From Burkholderia humptydooensis (GTDB lineage Bacteria; Pseudomonadota; Gammaproteobacteria; Burkholderiales; Burkholderiaceae), in contig NZ_CP013380.1 in NCBI RefSeq assembly GCF_001513745.1, positions 2,232,001-2,296,000 of the forward strand: DNA of 64,000 nt, given 5' to 3'. Positions within the stretch are counted from its first letter, which is position 1; each line of letters starts with the position of its first letter. Positions 35,935-44,607 of this stretch are shown here, piece by piece. The notes under the pieces are model-generated. The model worked only from the letters and a program-made list of their open reading frames with translations, did no database searches and was not told where the DNA came from. The translations under genes were made by a program, and so were the position numbers.

Positions 35935-37398
35935 TCAGTAGACGAAGCCCGCCGGGCCCGCGAGCCGCGGCGCATCGCCGCCGAGCGGATCGATGCCGAG
36001 CGAGCGCTGCAGCACGAACTCGATGTCGCTGCTCGGGCGCGTGACGTCGTCGAGCGCGTCGTGCAGCTCGCCCGGATTCGCCGGCTGCACGATGTACGGC
36101 GTGACGATCACGACGACCTCGGTCTTGTCGTTCAGGTAATTGCGCGACGAGAACAGCTTGCCGAGCACGGGCAGCCGCGCGAGCCCCGGCAGCTCGGCGA
36201 GCACGTCGCTGCTCTTGCTCTGCAGGAGGCCGCCGATCGCGAAGCTCTGCCCGCTCGACAGCTCGACCGTCGTGTCGACGCGCCGCACCGTCAGCGCCGG
36301 CACCTTGATGCTGCCCGTCGTCACGCTGTTGGTGGGATCGATCTCGCTCACCTCCGGGCGCACCTTGAGGCTGATCCGGTTGTCGGCGAGCACGGTCGGC
36401 GTGAAATCGAGCGACACGCCGTAAGGCTTGAACTGGATCGTGATCGCGCCCGTCGTGTCCTGCGCGACCGGAATCGGAAACTCGCCGCCCGCGAGAAAGC
36501 TCGCGGTCTGGCCGGAGATCGCGGTGAGGTTCGGCTCGGCGAGCATCGTGATGAGGCCTTCCTGATCGAGCGCGTCGAGCACGCCGTCGATCGAGTAGCG
36601 CGACGTGTGAAAGCCGCCCAGCACCGAGAATGCGCCCGACGGCGACAGATCGAACGCCTTCGACGCCGTATCGAACAGCGTGCGCCCGTTGAACAGCCCG
36701 CCGACGAAATTGCCGCTCGCGCCGAGCGCGCTCCAGTTGATGCCGAGCTGCTGCGTGATGTTGCGGTCGACCTCGGTGATGCGCACGCGCAGATGCACCT
36801 GGATCGGCCGCGCGAGCGTGAGCCGGTTGACGAGCGATTCCTGCTGGCGCAGGTAAGGCTTGAGCGTCTGCGCAACGGCGTCCGCGTCCGCGGCGCTCGG
36901 CACGCGCCCGCTCACCATCAGCGAGCCCGGCGCGCCCGCGAGCGTCAGATGCAGTTGAGGGAAGCGCGCGTCGAGGATGCGCTGCAGCGACGGCGTGTCG
37001 ACGTCGACGACGACGGTCTCGCGCAGAATCGTCCGGTTGTTCGCGCCGAGCGCGAACAGCGTCGTCGTGCCGGCTTTCTTGCCGAGCACGAACACGGCCT
37101 GCGGCGTCGGCACGTGCACGTCGGCGACGTCCGGGTCCGCGACGAACACCGCGACCGCGGGCTCCGGCAGCTTCACCATCTCGCCGCCGCCGGCGGGCAC
37201 GGCGAGCACCGGCGCGGGCTCGGCCGCACGCGCGAGCCGCGGCGCGACCGTCATCGCGCTCAGCGCAACCGCGAGCCACCCCAGCGCGGCCGCCGCCGCG
37301 CGCCGCCCGCTCGCACGCGCGCGTGAGCGCACCGCGTGCGGCGATGCCGATGCCGACGCCGCTTGCCGCACGCCGATCGCGCCAATCACGCTCCCCAT
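35935..37398 (-). CDS. rcpA: Tad outer-membrane secretin (RcpA/CpaC)
   Basis: 487 residues. An N-terminal signal region is followed by the pilus/BON-type N domain (VFVADPDVADVHVPTPQAVFVLG) and the secretin domain (LITMLAEPNLTAISGQTASFLAGGEFPIPV, ELSSGQSFAIGGLL). The secretin signature VVVIVTPYIVQP stands near the C-terminus. It forms the outer-membrane gate for the Flp pilus. The start at 37398 gives an N-terminus consistent with export; the open frame extends further upstream into the CpaB gene. Confidence 0.92.
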   Translation of the reverse strand: MGSVIGAIGVRQAASASASPHAVRSRARASGRRAAAAALGWLAVALSAMTVAPRLARAAEPAPVLAVPAGGGEMVKLPEPAVAVFVADPDVADVHVPTPQAVFVLGKKAGTTTLFALGANNRTILRETVVVDVDTPSLQRILDARFPQLHLTLAGAPGSLMVSGRVPSAADADAVAQTLKPYLRQQESLVNRLTLARPIQVHLRVRITEVDRNITQQLGINWSALGASGNFVGGLFNGRTLFDTASKAFDLSPSGAFSVLGGFHTSRYSIDGVLDALDQEGLITMLAEPNLTAISGQTASFLAGGEFPIPVAQDTTGAITIQFKPYGVSLDFTPTVLADNRISLKVRPEVSEIDPTNSVTTGSIKVPALTVRRVDTTVELSSGQSFAIGGLLQSKSSDVLAELPGLARLPVLGKLFSSRNYLNDKTEVVVIVTPYIVQPANPGELHDALDDVTRPSSDIEFVLQRSLGIDPLGGDAPRLAGPAGFVY

Positions 37399-37430
37399 TT
37401 CGACTCGTCCTCCTGATCGATCGCCATCCG

Positions 37431-38471
37431 TCACGCCGCCGGCCGCGCGCCGCCGGCCGGCGGCGTCGCCGCTCCCGGCAACGGCGGCAGCGTCGGAATC
37501 GGCGGCACGCCGCCCGGCAGCGGCGCGCCGGCGCCCGCGCCCACCGCGTCGTCCTGCTTCGAGCCGTGATAGACGATCACGCGCCGCTCGGCCCCCGCAC
37601 GCGCGGCGCCTCCGCGGCGCGGCGGCGCGGCCGGCGCCTCCGCGCGCAGCGCGCGCGACACGTCGCCCGCCCATACCGGCGGCGCGGGCGGCTCCGCAAA
37701 CGCCACGCCGCCCGCGCCGCGATCGCTCGTCGCGAAGCTGCGCAGCGCGAGCGACAGCGCGCCCAGATGCGCGCCGACCGTGATCACCTGCGCATCGTGC
37801 GAGCTCACCTCGAACGTCACCGTGCGCGCGCGCGTGTTCGGCTGCGCGGCGTCCTCCTTCGGCCGCTGGAACGCGGAGCCGACCGCGAGCACGCGCACGC
37901 GCGCGGCGATCGTCTCCGATTCGACCGCGCGCTCCGGGTCGGCCGGCGCGCCGCCCGGCGCGGCGAGCTGCTGCGTGAGCAGCACGTCAACGTAGTCGCC
38001 CGGCTCAATGAGGCCGGCATTGCCGGATACGTCGTCGATCGCGACCGAGATCGCACGCATGCCGGGCTTGAGCGCGGCCGCGAGAAAGCCGGGCGCGCTC
38101 GGCAGGATCACGTCGGCCGGGCCGAGCGGTGCGCCCGCGCGCACCGGATGGCGCAGCAGGTCGCCCTTCAGATCGCCGGCTGCGGCAACGCTCGCGTCGA
38201 TGGCCACGTTCGCGGTCTTGGCGTCGCTGCGCACATCGCCTTCGATCAACGCGCCGGCGGGCGCGTCGCCGCGCGCCATCGTCTTCCAGCCGAGATCGGC
38301 GTCGCGCAGCAGCAGGCCCGCCGGCAGATCGGCGGCCGCGACGCGCACGCGCACCTGTTGCGGCGGCGCGGCCGGGCGCGGCTGCGACGCCGCCACATAT
38401 AGCGCGCGAAACAGGAACGCGCCGACCACCGCGACGAGCATCAGGCCGGCGAGCTTGAGAAAATGGGACAT
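37431..38471 (-). CDS. cpaB: Flp pilus assembly protein RcpC/CpaB
   Basis: 346 residues. N-terminal membrane segment (LAGLMLVAVVGAFLFRALYV), an SAF/antifreeze-like domain (VRVAAADLPAGLLLRDADLGWK), then the CpaB core (GFLAAALKPGMRAISVAIDDVSG, IEPGDYVDVLLTQ). The C-terminal 60 residues are Pro/Gly/Ala-rich. It lies next to the secretin, with which it is thought to interact in the periplasm. Confidence 0.92.
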   Translation of the reverse strand: MSHFLKLAGLMLVAVVGAFLFRALYVAASQPRPAAPPQQVRVRVAAADLPAGLLLRDADLGWKTMARGDAPAGALIEGDVRSDAKTANVAIDASVAAAGDLKGDLLRHPVRAGAPLGPADVILPSAPGFLAAALKPGMRAISVAIDDVSGNAGLIEPGDYVDVLLTQQLAAPGGAPADPERAVESETIAARVRVLAVGSAFQRPKEDAAQPNTRARTVTFEVSSHDAQVITVGAHLGALSLALRSFATSDRGAGGVAFAEPPAPPVWAGDVSRALRAEAPAAPPRRGGAARAGAERRVIVYHGSKQDDAVGAGAGAPLPGGVPPIPTLPPLPGAATPPAGGARPAA

Positions 38472-38483
38472 GTCGGCCGCCTG

Positions 38484-38963
38484 TCATCCAAGACATGCGG
38501 GCAGCCGGCAAGCGGCCGGCGCCCACACGGCGAAAAGGCCGCCCGCCGCGAGCGCGACCCCGTACGGGACGCCGCGCGCCGGCGCGAACCACGCGAGCGC
38601 GCGCGGCGCGCGCGCGGCCGCGATGCAGACGGCGCCGACGGCGAGACCGCCGACGCCGATCGCGAACGCGACCGGCCCCGCATGCGCGGGACCTGCCCAC
38701 AGAAACACCACGGCCGCGAGCTTGACGTCGCCGCCAGCGATCCAGCCGATGCGGAACATCGCCGCACCGAGCGCGAACGCGGCCACACCGAGCGCCGCAT
38801 GCGCGGCGAAGCCGCCGTCGCCCGGCGCGCCCGCGAGCGCCAGCGCGCCATACAGCGCGCCGACGATCGCGACCGCGAACGTCGCGAGCCGCCGCGCGCG
38901 CAGATCGGCGAGCGCGAGCGACGCGAGCGTCCAACTGGCGACGAGCTTGAGCGAGAGAATCAT
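38484..38963 (-). CDS. cpaA: Tad prepilin peptidase (TadV/CpaA)
   Basis: 159 residues, a short A24 peptidase of the CpaA type. The two catalytic aspartates are in LALADLRARRL near residue 20 and in the GxGD-like AGGDVKLAAVV near residue 75. Several membrane segments. It would cleave the Flp pilin and the TadE/TadG pseudopilins after Gly. It lies directly after the pilin gene. Confidence 0.88.
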   Translation of the reverse strand: MILSLKLVASWTLASLALADLRARRLATFAVAIVGALYGALALAGAPGDGGFAAHAALGVAAFALGAAMFRIGWIAGGDVKLAAVVFLWAGPAHAGPVAFAIGVGGLAVGAVCIAAARAPRALAWFAPARGVPYGVALAAGGLFAVWAPAACRLPACLG

Positions 38964-39028
38964 GGGCGTTCGTGAAATCGGGGAACGCGGCCGGCGCGCC
39001 ACAGCGAGCGGCGCCGGCCGGTTCGTCG

Positions 39029-39220
39029 TCAATGGCCGTTGGTTTGTACGCTCGTCACCTTGGTGATCATGTTCTGGAACAGGTTCGGCAAGCCGGAATT
39101 GCCGCCGAAGATGGCACCTGCCGCAGCGACTGCCACCACCACGATGCCGGCCAGCACTGAATATTCGAGTGCGCTGACCCCGCGCTCGTCGCGCAAAAGC
39201 GATTGAATGAAACGCAGCAT
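39029..39220 (-). CDS. flp: Flp-type pilin
   Basis: 63 residues from the ATG at 39220, with GGAGA 5 nt upstream. Leader of 14 residues ending DERG, then VSALEYSVLAG, the Flp processing signature (Gly, then Glu-Tyr at +5/+6), and a hydrophobic stem. The mature pilin would have 49 residues. A further in-frame ATG at 39247 exists but gives a non-canonical leader. First gene of the Tad island. Confidence 0.95.
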   Translation of the reverse strand: MLRFIQSLLRDERGVSALEYSVLAGIVVVAVAAAGAIFGGNSGLPNLFQNMITKVTSVQTNGH

Positions 39221-39514
39221 GAGAGTCTCCTGAAAGAACGGCTGCATGATCGAAGCGCCGTGGGCACGACGCTGGAAAGCTTGACTTTCCGTACCGCTTA
39301 ACGGGCGCGACGCAAACGTTCCACAGTGGGGCTAACCCTCGTTCCCTCAATTTGCTTTGGGATCCGATGAAAGCCTCGAAGGCAAGGCGAAATGCACCCG
39401 TCAGGTTTCATCGTTGCCCGCTCAATCGAATGAAGAAACGCGCGGGCGAACGGCGGGTGATCCGCGGTTGATCGTTCGGTATCCGGAATGAATGGCGGGA
39501 TTCGGCCGATCGCT
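39221..39514. other. Region upstream of the Flp pilin
   Basis: 294 nt between the pilin start and the permease remnant. Promoter region of the Tad island; no clear promoter or operator was recognised. Confidence 0.4.
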
Positions 39515-39833
39515 CTACTGCGCGTGCACGCCCCAGCGCCTGACGGTCGCGCGTTCAAGCGCGTCGAACACGCCGTGCTCGACGACGAGCCCGATCACGA
39601 TCACCGCGGCCAGGCCGGCGAACACGCGGTCCGTGTAGAGCTCGTTGCGGTTCTGGAAGATGTACCAGCCGAGCCCGCCGCCGCCCGCGCTCGCGCCGAA
39701 CGCGAGCTCACAGCAACGCGAGCGGCAGTAGCAGATCGTTGTCGATCGCGCGCGCGGCGATTTCCCATGCGGCGATCAGCGCGAGCGCGACCGATGTCTT
39801 GCGCAGCCACTGCGCGTCGCGCAGGCGGTGCAT
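39515..39833 (-). pseudogene. Sulfonate/nitrate-type ABC permease with large internal deletion
   Basis: The N-terminus (from the ATG at 39833, RKTSVALALIAAWEIAARAI) runs to a stop at 39708. The C-terminus of the same family (ELAFGASAGGGGLGWYIFQN, ending RWGVHAQ) is in another frame at 39709-39515. About 150 central residues are missing. The two halves meet at GCTCGCGTTGCTGTGAGCTCGCGTT (split here as GCTCGCGTT, GCTGTGA and GCTCGCGTT), so a 9-bp direct repeat brackets the scar. The order TauC/SsuC-like N-terminus then C-terminus leaves no doubt that it was one gene. Confidence 0.85.
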
Positions 39834-39860
39834 ACCGCGAAGGCGCGCGAGCACCGCCGC

Positions 39861-40166
39861 TCGCTGGTAGCGGCCCAGCCAGTCAAGCTTCTCCTGCCTC
39901 GGCCTGCCGCAGCGTTTGCACCAGACCCGGCGACGGGGGACATGCAGTACCACCCGATACTCGAACAGCGGCAGATCGCGCACCCGCCGCACCGTCGTTT
40001 CATGAATCTGCTGGCAACGCGCTGCGCATTGCTCGCAGTACATCACCTTGCTGACCGGCCTCAAGTACAGCGACAGCGTGCGGCTATCGCCCTGCGGCCA
40101 CTCCACCCGCTCCAGCCGATAGCCTGTCCAGCAACCCAGTGCCTGAAGTGCCTTGCGATCGAGCAA
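39861..40166 (-). pseudogene. ISL3-family transposase, N-terminal fragment
   Basis: About 102 residues starting at a TTG (40166) preceded by AGGAGGAAGAA. It carries the ISL3 zinc-finger-like N-terminus with Cys44-x2-Cys47, Cys51 and Cys83-x2-Cys86, and the family sequences RLERVEWPQ and FEYRVVLHVPRRRVWC. The remaining 300 or so residues, including the DDE catalytic domain, are gone. The frame continues by chance into the permease remnant. Confidence 0.8.
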
Positions 40167-40245
40167 TTCTTCCTCCTGACCTCCATAAAGTCACGCGTCA
40201 GGTTACGCAATCGCCCTACAAGGCTCCACGGTTTTCTGCGATGAA
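39861..40245 (-). mobile_element. Truncated ISL3-type insertion sequence
   Basis: What remains is the left end and the first 102 codons of the transposase, then the ABC-permease upstream sequence begins, so the right end is lost. The outer end just beside the group II intron reads TTCATCGCAGAAAACCGTGG on the minus strand and probably belongs to the terminal inverted repeat. The matching right repeat is absent. Confidence 0.7.
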
Positions 40246-40284
40246 ATCGAGTAGGGTGAGGGGTTACCCCCTCAGCCCTCTCAC

Positions 40285-40316
40285 ACCACCGTACGTGCGG
40301 TTCCGCATACGGCGGT
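40285..40316 (-). ncRNA. Group II intron domain V
   Basis: A 32-nt hairpin on the minus strand beginning ACCGCCGTATGCGG and ending CGTACGGTGGT, with a short GC loop and the two-base bulge expected for the catalytic domain. It starts right after the maturase stop codon (40317). Confidence 0.75.
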
Positions 40317-41741
40317 TCAGTTAATGCTCTGGAGGCGATCCACCGTCCGACGGATCGAGACCAGTCCCCGTGCATCGAAGTAGGCATTGGGTAACGCCTG
40401 CTTCAAATGGTGAGAACCGGCGTTCCACCAAGGTCCTCGCCCGTTCACGCTCGATTTCCATGCCCGCTCCGGGCGTAGGCCCAGTGCGATCATGTTGCGC
40501 TCTCGGGTTCGGGGGCGCTTCCACTGCCGCCAGATCAGGCAGCGCAAACGCCTTCGCAACCATCCGTCCAGCCCCTCCAGCCGCTTGTGCTGCTGGCTGA
40601 GCCGGAAGTAATTTGCCCACCCCCGTAGGACCGGGTTGAGCTTCCGGATCGTCTGCTCAAGGGACCCGCTTCTTCCCTTCAACGTCAGATCCCGCACCCG
40701 CGTCATCAATCGCTTGATGCTTTCCGGTGCAATCCGGATCTGTGCTTGACCCAACCTCACCGCCACCCGGTATCCCAGGAACTTCCGCGTGCTCGGCCGC
40801 GCCACCGCACTCTTGGCCTCGTTCACGCGCAGCTTCAAGACCTTCTCGAGATAGGCCCTGATTCTCGCCATGACGCGCTGTCCTGCTTGTTGGCTGCCAA
40901 CGTAAATGTTGCAGTCGTCAGCGTACCGGCAGAACGCCAGCCCTCGGCTCTCCAGCCTCCGATCCAGATCACTCAGCAATATATTCGACAGTAGCGGGGA
41001 CAGCGGGCCGCCTTGCGGCGTGCCCTCCGTCCTCGCACGCGTCACGCCGTGCGCCATCATCCCCGCTTCGAGGAAGCGGCGAATCAGCTTCAGCGTCACT
41101 TTGTCTTTTACATGCCTCGCAACCCGGCCCATCAGCACATCATGGTTGACTCGATCGAAGAACTTCTCCAAATCGATATCGACCACCCAATGCCGACCAC
41201 CCTGAACATAGGCTTGCGCCTGACGCACCGCGTCCAACGCACTCTTGCCCGGTCGGAATCCGTAACTACTCGCCGAGAACGTCGGCTCCAAGATCGGTTG
41301 CAATACTTGGTGCAGCGCTTGCTGGATCAGTCGGTCCACCACGCTTGGCACGCCCAGCGTCCTCACCCCGCCTTGCGGCTTCGGTATGTCCGCCCGGCGT
41401 ACCGCCTGCGGTACGTACCGCCCTTCCAGCAGCGCCTGCTTCACACTCGGCCAGTGCATCTTGAGCCAGTCACCAAGGCCTTCCACGCTCAGCCCATCTA
41501 CCCCGGCTGAACCCTGGTTCCTCAGCACCCGGCGGTATGCTCGCCTCATGTTGCCGCGTTCCACGACGCGCTCCATCAGCGCGTCGCCCTCCGATTTCGT
41601 TTGCCCAGATGTCGCCGTGCCCGTCTCCGCACCCCGCACGCAGCCCGGTGGCTTCCGGCCACCCCTCGCGTGCTCGGCCACTGTCTCCAGCGCTTCTGCA
41701 TCCATAACAGGCTTCGAGATCATCCGTCCTACTCTCGGCAT
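40317..41741 (-). CDS. ltrA: Group II intron reverse transcriptase/maturase
   Basis: 474 residues. Reverse-transcriptase blocks: DIPKPQGGVRTLGVPSVVDR, SYGFRPGKSALDA, VVDIDLEKFFDRVNHDVLM, GTPQGGPLSPLLSNILL and the catalytic CRYADDCNIYV. The X/maturase domain follows (RKLNPVLRGWANYFRLSQQ). No HNH endonuclease domain is present after the maturase region, in line with class C introns that target terminators. The frame is intact, so the intron may still be mobile or spliced. Confidence 0.93.
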   Translation of the reverse strand: MPRVGRMISKPVMDAEALETVAEHARGGRKPPGCVRGAETGTATSGQTKSEGDALMERVVERGNMRRAYRRVLRNQGSAGVDGLSVEGLGDWLKMHWPSVKQALLEGRYVPQAVRRADIPKPQGGVRTLGVPSVVDRLIQQALHQVLQPILEPTFSASSYGFRPGKSALDAVRQAQAYVQGGRHWVVDIDLEKFFDRVNHDVLMGRVARHVKDKVTLKLIRRFLEAGMMAHGVTRARTEGTPQGGPLSPLLSNILLSDLDRRLESRGLAFCRYADDCNIYVGSQQAGQRVMARIRAYLEKVLKLRVNEAKSAVARPSTRKFLGYRVAVRLGQAQIRIAPESIKRLMTRVRDLTLKGRSGSLEQTIRKLNPVLRGWANYFRLSQQHKRLEGLDGWLRRRLRCLIWRQWKRPRTRERNMIALGLRPERAWKSSVNGRGPWWNAGSHHLKQALPNAYFDARGLVSIRRTVDRLQSIN

Positions 41742-42157
41742 TCACTGTTCCGGCCTTCGGTCCCGGTCCTCTTCGGCTCTCCGCCTTCGCCTTGACCTAC
41801 TATGCCTTCTGCTGACTTCTGCTTCCGCGTCCCGCCGCCTCTCGACCTCGGTAGCTGGCCTTACCGCGCCAGCACAGAAACAGATCTCCCCGGGTATTGC
41901 GCACTCACCTTCACGCTTATGCCTGTCGGATCTACGTAACAACGTCGGTGCAAGTTTCGGGCTTCGGTGAATTGGGACACCTTACCCAGTCGCTACGCCT
42001 CATATCCGCTTCCTGTTCGTCAGGCCAGCGCTTTGCCTCCCAGCTTCCTTCAGACTCCCAGTCACCCGGGAAACCCTTGCCTTCGGCTAACTCTTCCCCT
42101 TGCCGGGCGAGTAGAGGACTTTCACCTCCCAGTGAGTGCGCCCTGCCGGGCGCACCC

Positions 42158-42184
42158 AAAAAAAAGCCCGCTGCGAGAGCGGGC
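42158..42184 (-). terminator. Intrinsic terminator used as intron insertion site
   Basis: On the minus strand: GCCCGCT, loop CTCGC, AGCGGGC, then eight T residues and GG, directly followed by the intron 5' end. A 7-bp GC stem with T-tract is a classic intrinsic terminator. Its own gene lies to the right, but the nearest minus-strand gene (the deleted binding protein) ends 190 nt away. Confidence 0.8.
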
Positions 42185-42375
42185 GAGAATCCCAGTCAAG
42201 GAGGTGTCACACGAACTACGGATTCAGATTAAGACTCGCCGCCGCTGTGCACAACGAAGCATTTTCGATATCGATATCGTGCGCGCCGCATTGACGGCAC
42301 GTCGATGCCGCGTCGATGTCGGGGCGACTCCCGTGCCGAACGCAGCCCGCCTCGCGAAACGGGACGGCGCGCGCA

Positions 42376-42714
42376 TCAACTGCCCTGCGCAGTCGCGGGG
42401 TCGTCGAAGAAATAATCGCGCCAGGTCTTCGGCTCGTGGCGGATCGCGCCGACGCGATGCATGAACGTCGCGAGCGCAAACGTGTTCTGCGGCGCGATCC
42501 TGAACTGCACCTGCGGATTCTTGACGATCTTCAGCAGCAGCGCGCGATCGGCCTTCGAGCGGTTCACGCGCAGATACGTGTCGACCGCGCCTTCCGGGTT
42601 CGCCTGCACATAGCGCGCCGCCTGCCTCAGCGCGGCGACGAACGATGCGGCGGAGAGCGCGGCTGCCAGCGCGGCCGCGAGCGAGCGTCGCCCGAAAGAC
42701 GATGCGCGTGTCAT
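42376..42714 (-). pseudogene. Sulfonate/nitrate-type ABC substrate-binding protein with in-frame internal deletion
   Basis: 112 residues instead of about 320. A signal peptide (RRSLAAALAAALSAASF) is joined directly to the C-terminal part of an SsuA/TauA-like protein (AARYVQANPEGAVDTYLRV, TFALATFMHRVGAIRHE). The binding lobes are missing, so it cannot bind substrate. Together with the deleted permease on the other side of the intron it shows that a whole sulfonate-type importer has decayed here; its ATPase gene is not in the window. Confidence 0.8.
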
Positions 42715-42955
42715 GACGACTCCATGAATTGCGTCGAGACAGCGAATCTAGGGGTGCGCGCGCGCAGGTCAACGAAGCAATTCCGCTACGCTTGTCGGCC
42801 GCGGCGATAACGGCGCGCGCCATGAAAAAACGGCGCTTCGCGGATCACGCGAAACGCCGTTCTGCATCATGCGGCGCGGGCGCCCCGCCGCGCCCGACCG
42901 GCATCGCGCGGCGCGCGCCGAACCGGACGCCGCCCGCCGCGCGGCCAGGCCGCGC

Positions 42956-44260
42956 TCAGGGCTCGTTGCGCAGGTAGCCGTCCTTGCTCGGATCGCGCAT
43001 CCGCCACGACACGACGAGCGAGATCGCGCACAGCGCGGTCACGTACCAGTAGAAGCTCGATTCGCTGCCGACCGACTTGAACCACAGCGCGACATATTCG
43101 GCCGAGCCGCCGAAGATCGCGTTCGCGACCGCATACGACAGGCCGACGCCCATCGCGCGCACCTCGGGCGGAAACATCTCGGCCTTGATGAGGCCGCTGA
43201 TCGACGTGTAGAAGCTCACGATCGCGAGCGCGACGACGATGAGGCCGAACGCCGCGAACGGGCTCGTCGCGCCGCCGAGCGCATGCATCAGCGGCACCGT
43301 GCCGATCACGGCGCCCGTGCCGAACAGGATCATCGACATCCGTCGGCCGATCTTGTCCGACAGCGCGCCGAACACCGGCTGCATCAGCATGTAGACGAAG
43401 AGCGCGGCCGTCATCACGTTGCTCGCCGTCTTCGCGTGCATGCCGGCCGTGTTGACGAGGTACTTCTGCATGTACGTCGTGAACGTGTAGAAGATCAGCG
43501 AGCCGCCGGCCGTGAAGCCGACGACTGTCAGGAACGCGCCCTTGTGCTGCCACACGCCGCGTATCGTGCCGGCGTCCTTCGCCTTGCGCGATTCGCTTGT
43601 CGACGTCTCGTCGAGCGACTTGCGCAGATACAGCGAGACCAGCGCGGCCGCCGCGCCGACGACGAACGGAATCCGCCAGCCCCATGCCTTCAGCTCCGCG
43701 CTCGAGAGCGTCTGCTGCAGGATCACGAGCACGAGGAGCGCGCAGAGCTGGCCGCCGATCAACGTCACGTACTGGAACGACGCGAAGAAGCCGCGACGGC
43801 CCTCCAGCGCGACCTCGCTCATGTACGTCGCGCTCGTGCCATACTCGCCGCCCACCGACAGGCCCTGGAACAGCCGCGCGACGAGCAGCAGCAACGGCGC
43901 GAGCGCGCCGATCTGCGCGTACGTCGGCAGCACCGCGATCACGAGCGAGCCGCCGCACATCATCAGCACCGAGATCATCATCGCGGTGCGGCGGCCGTGC
44001 TTGTCGGCGATGCGGCCGAACAGCCAGCCGCCGATCGGCCGCATCAGGAAGCCGGCGGCGAACACGCCCGCCGTGTTGAGCAATTGCGTCGTCGTGTTGC
44101 CGCTCGGGAAGAATGCCGGCGCGAAGTACAGCGCGCAGAACGAGTAGATGTAGAAGTCGAACCACTCGACGAGGTTGCCCGACGATGCGCCGACGATCGC
44201 AAGCACGCGGCGCCGTACGTCTTGCCGCGCGACGGCGGCGAAGGCGGTCTGGTCATTCAT
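42956..44260 (-). CDS. MHS-family metabolite:proton symporter (KgtP-like)
   Basis: 434 residues, about twelve membrane segments. N-terminus [19 protein letters not shown] is the signature of the metabolite:H+ symporter group that includes KgtP and ProP. The MFS loop motif [14 protein letters not shown] lies near residue 85 and [13 protein letters not shown] in the second half. The closest family is alpha-ketoglutarate/dicarboxylate permeases. The substrate is not proven. Confidence 0.88.
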   Translation of the reverse strand: MNDQTAFAAVARQDVRRRVLAIVGASSGNLVEWFDFYIYSFCALYFAPAFFPSGNTTTQLLNTAGVFAAGFLMRPIGGWLFGRIADKHGRRTAMMISVLMMCGGSLVIAVLPTYAQIGALAPLLLLVARLFQGLSVGGEYGTSATYMSEVALEGRRGFFASFQYVTLIGGQLCALLVLVILQQTLSSAELKAWGWRIPFVVGAAAALVSLYLRKSLDETSTSESRKAKDAGTIRGVWQHKGAFLTVVGFTAGGSLIFYTFTTYMQKYLVNTAGMHAKTASNVMTAALFVYMLMQPVFGALSDKIGRRMSMILFGTGAVIGTVPLMHALGGATSPFAAFGLIVVALAIVSFYTSISGLIKAEMFPPEVRAMGVGLSYAVANAIFGGSAEYVALWFKSVGSESSFYWYVTALCAISLVVSWRMRDPSKDGYLRNEP

Positions 44261-44607
44261 GGATGGTCTGTTCCTTGAAGTTCTCTGGATGGCTGGCGGT
44301 GACAGTTGCCGCCTTCTTGTTCAACACGCGCGGTGATACCGGTTCCACCTTGGCGTGGCGGCGATTTTAGCGAAATGTAATGTCTCTGGATGCCCGGGAA
44401 CGCCCCGATGTCGAAAAATAATTTCCGCTCGACCGGTCATCCAATGAAAACGCGAGCCCGAGGGCTCGCGTTTCGTGCAAGGCGGCGCGCCGCGCAAGCG
44501 GCGGCGGACCACGGACGACGCTCGCGACGCCGAGCGCATCGGCATGGGCGCCGTCGACTTCGGCACCAGGGCGACTGCCGCGATCGCTGCGACTCGCCCC
44601 GCCGCCG
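44261..44607. other. Intergenic region between spoVR and the symporter gene
   Basis: 347 nt. Contains the terminator described at 44447-44473 and should carry the symporter promoter near 44261-44400. No small gene was found. Confidence 0.6.
44447..44473 (-). terminator. Terminator of the prkA-yeaH-spoVR operon
   Basis: CGCGAGCCC (44451-44459), loop GA, GGGCTCGCG (44462-44470): a 9-bp perfect stem flanked by AAAA and TTT. On the minus strand the stem is followed by TTTT. It lies about 135 nt beyond the spoVR stop. Confidence 0.75.

Larger units (their letters stand above)
40246..42155 (-). mobile_element. Group II intron (probably class C) with maturase
   Basis: The 5' end is GTGCG at 42155-42151, the GUGYG start of group II introns, followed by a hairpin and GGGAGGTGAAAGTCC. 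The 3' end is CCCTACTCGAT ending at 40246. Domain V is the hairpin at 40316-40285 and domain VI the stem beside it (about 40274-40257). Domain IV holds the reverse transcriptase. The 5' exon ends with an intrinsic terminator hairpin and a T8 tract, then GG. Insertion behind terminators is the hallmark of class C introns. Ends are assigned by consensus and could shift by a base or two. Confidence 0.85.

Noticed and set aside
39708..40166. A 152-residue hypothetical protein
   Set aside because: It is a chance fusion of a truncated ISL3 transposase with the start of a deleted ABC permease.
42216..42479. Small minus-strand frame between the terminator and the binding-protein remnant
   Set aside because: No family features and no ribosome site; overlaps the end of the binding-protein remnant in another frame.
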